A DNA stretch of 7,626 bases from Chloroflexota bacterium. Lineage in GTDB: Bacteria; Chloroflexota; Anaerolineae; Anaerolineales; E44-bin32. Below, piece by piece: positions 5,977 through 7,626 of this stretch (position 1 is its first letter; each line of letters begins with the position of its first letter). Under the pieces are notes generated by a model. It was given only the letters and a program-made list of their open reading frames with translations, was not told the origin of the DNA and made no database searches. A program made the translations under genes and the position numbers. The stretch spans positions 1 through 7,626 of the forward strand of contig JAPLGR010000156.1 in NCBI GenBank assembly GCA_026390045.1, read 5' to 3'.

Positions 5977-6184
5977 GTCGCCTCCGTCGCGGAGCCTGAA
6001 GTGTCAGGTTCGAAGGTCTCCCTAGTATAGTATCGGCAATAGTGATAATTGTCCTCCGGTTTGGGATACTCTTCGGCACTTTGGCCCACGTTGTGGGGTC
6101 TCTAGAGATTAGAATTGACTTACTCCCGACGCGTCCCTTCGCGAATGCGCCCTGGTCACGCGCCGGCTACTCAAGGAGCTCTAC
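5977..6184. promoter_or_regulatory. Divergent promoter region, flavoprotein and pyruvate oxidoreductase genes
   Basis: This 208-bp gap must hold the promoters of both divergent genes. An AT-rich island at about 6022-6050 contains, on the minus strand, TATACT (6029-6024, 5 of 6 to a -10 box) without a good -35. On the plus strand it contains GATAAT (6044-6049), also without a good -35. CAAT (6037-6040) and ATTG (6048-6051) form a small inverted repeat with a 7-bp centre. Nearer the plus gene are the palindrome at 6099-6108 and TAGAAT (6110-6115). No single promoter can be called firmly; activator-dependent promoters would explain the missing -35 boxes. Confidence 0.4.
6099..6108. promoter_or_regulatory. 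10-bp perfect palindrome TCTCTAGAGA
   Basis: Self-complementary 10-mer 77 bp before the pyruvate oxidoreductase start, beside the AT-rich TTAGAATT. It could be an operator; no known regulator consensus is recognised. Confidence 0.25.

Positions 6185-7626
<1,442 letters not shown>

Noticed and set aside
6115..6120. TTGACT as a -35 box for the pyruvate oxidoreductase gene
   Set aside because: No acceptable -10 hexamer at 16-18 bp; the bases there are GC-rich (TTCGCG).

Overview
The window looks like a chromosomal segment of a GC-rich bacterium that can use ferredoxin-linked (anaerobic or low-oxygen) carbon metabolism. A Chloroflexota (Anaerolineae-like) origin is my best guess. It rests on the DUF2723-type membrane protein with a beta-rich C-terminal domain, the dihydroorotate-dehydrogenase-like/pyruvate:ferredoxin oxidoreductase pair, and general protein style; no marker gene is present to prove it. 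No tRNA, rRNA, CRISPR array, insertion sequence or phage gene was seen.

Layout. (1) 1-1436, plus strand: the end of an ABC ATPase gene and its ABC-2 permease, a two-gene exporter operon that closes with a strong GC hairpin at 1498-1524. (2) 1552-1977, minus strand: a 141-residue protein I do not recognise, converging on the exporter operon. (3) 1978-2451: a 474-bp divergent intergenic region. On the minus strand it holds a good sigma70-type promoter (2301-2330), a 28-codon small ORF with a perfect Shine-Dalgarno sequence (2162-2248), and a terminator-like hairpin with a T-rich tail (2099-2130). The hairpin's 5' arm can instead pair perfectly over 10 bp with a segment inside the small ORF. This reads as an attenuation-type leader for the 141-residue protein. 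(4) 2452-4859, plus strand: a DUF2723/GT-C-type multi-pass membrane protein, overlapping by 22 bp a small membrane-anchored protein with a DUF5666-like beta domain. (5) 4935-4959: a perfect 11-bp hairpin between converging genes. (6) 4990-5976, minus strand: a dihydroorotate-dehydrogenase-like flavoprotein. (7) 5977-6184: a divergent promoter region with an AT-rich island. (8) 6185 to the window end, plus strand: the first 480 residues of pyruvate:ferredoxin (flavodoxin) oxidoreductase, NifJ type.

Working together: the ABC pair forms an exporter of unknown substrate. The two membrane genes in region 4 are probably co-translated and act at the cell envelope, in glycan or lipid-linked sugar transfer by family analogy. 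The flavoprotein and the pyruvate oxidoreductase share one 208-bp control region and may be co-regulated redox enzymes. The most interesting part is the leader in region 3: it has the elements of a small-ORF/antiterminator/terminator switch in front of an uncharacterised gene. I found no wholly new multi-gene system.
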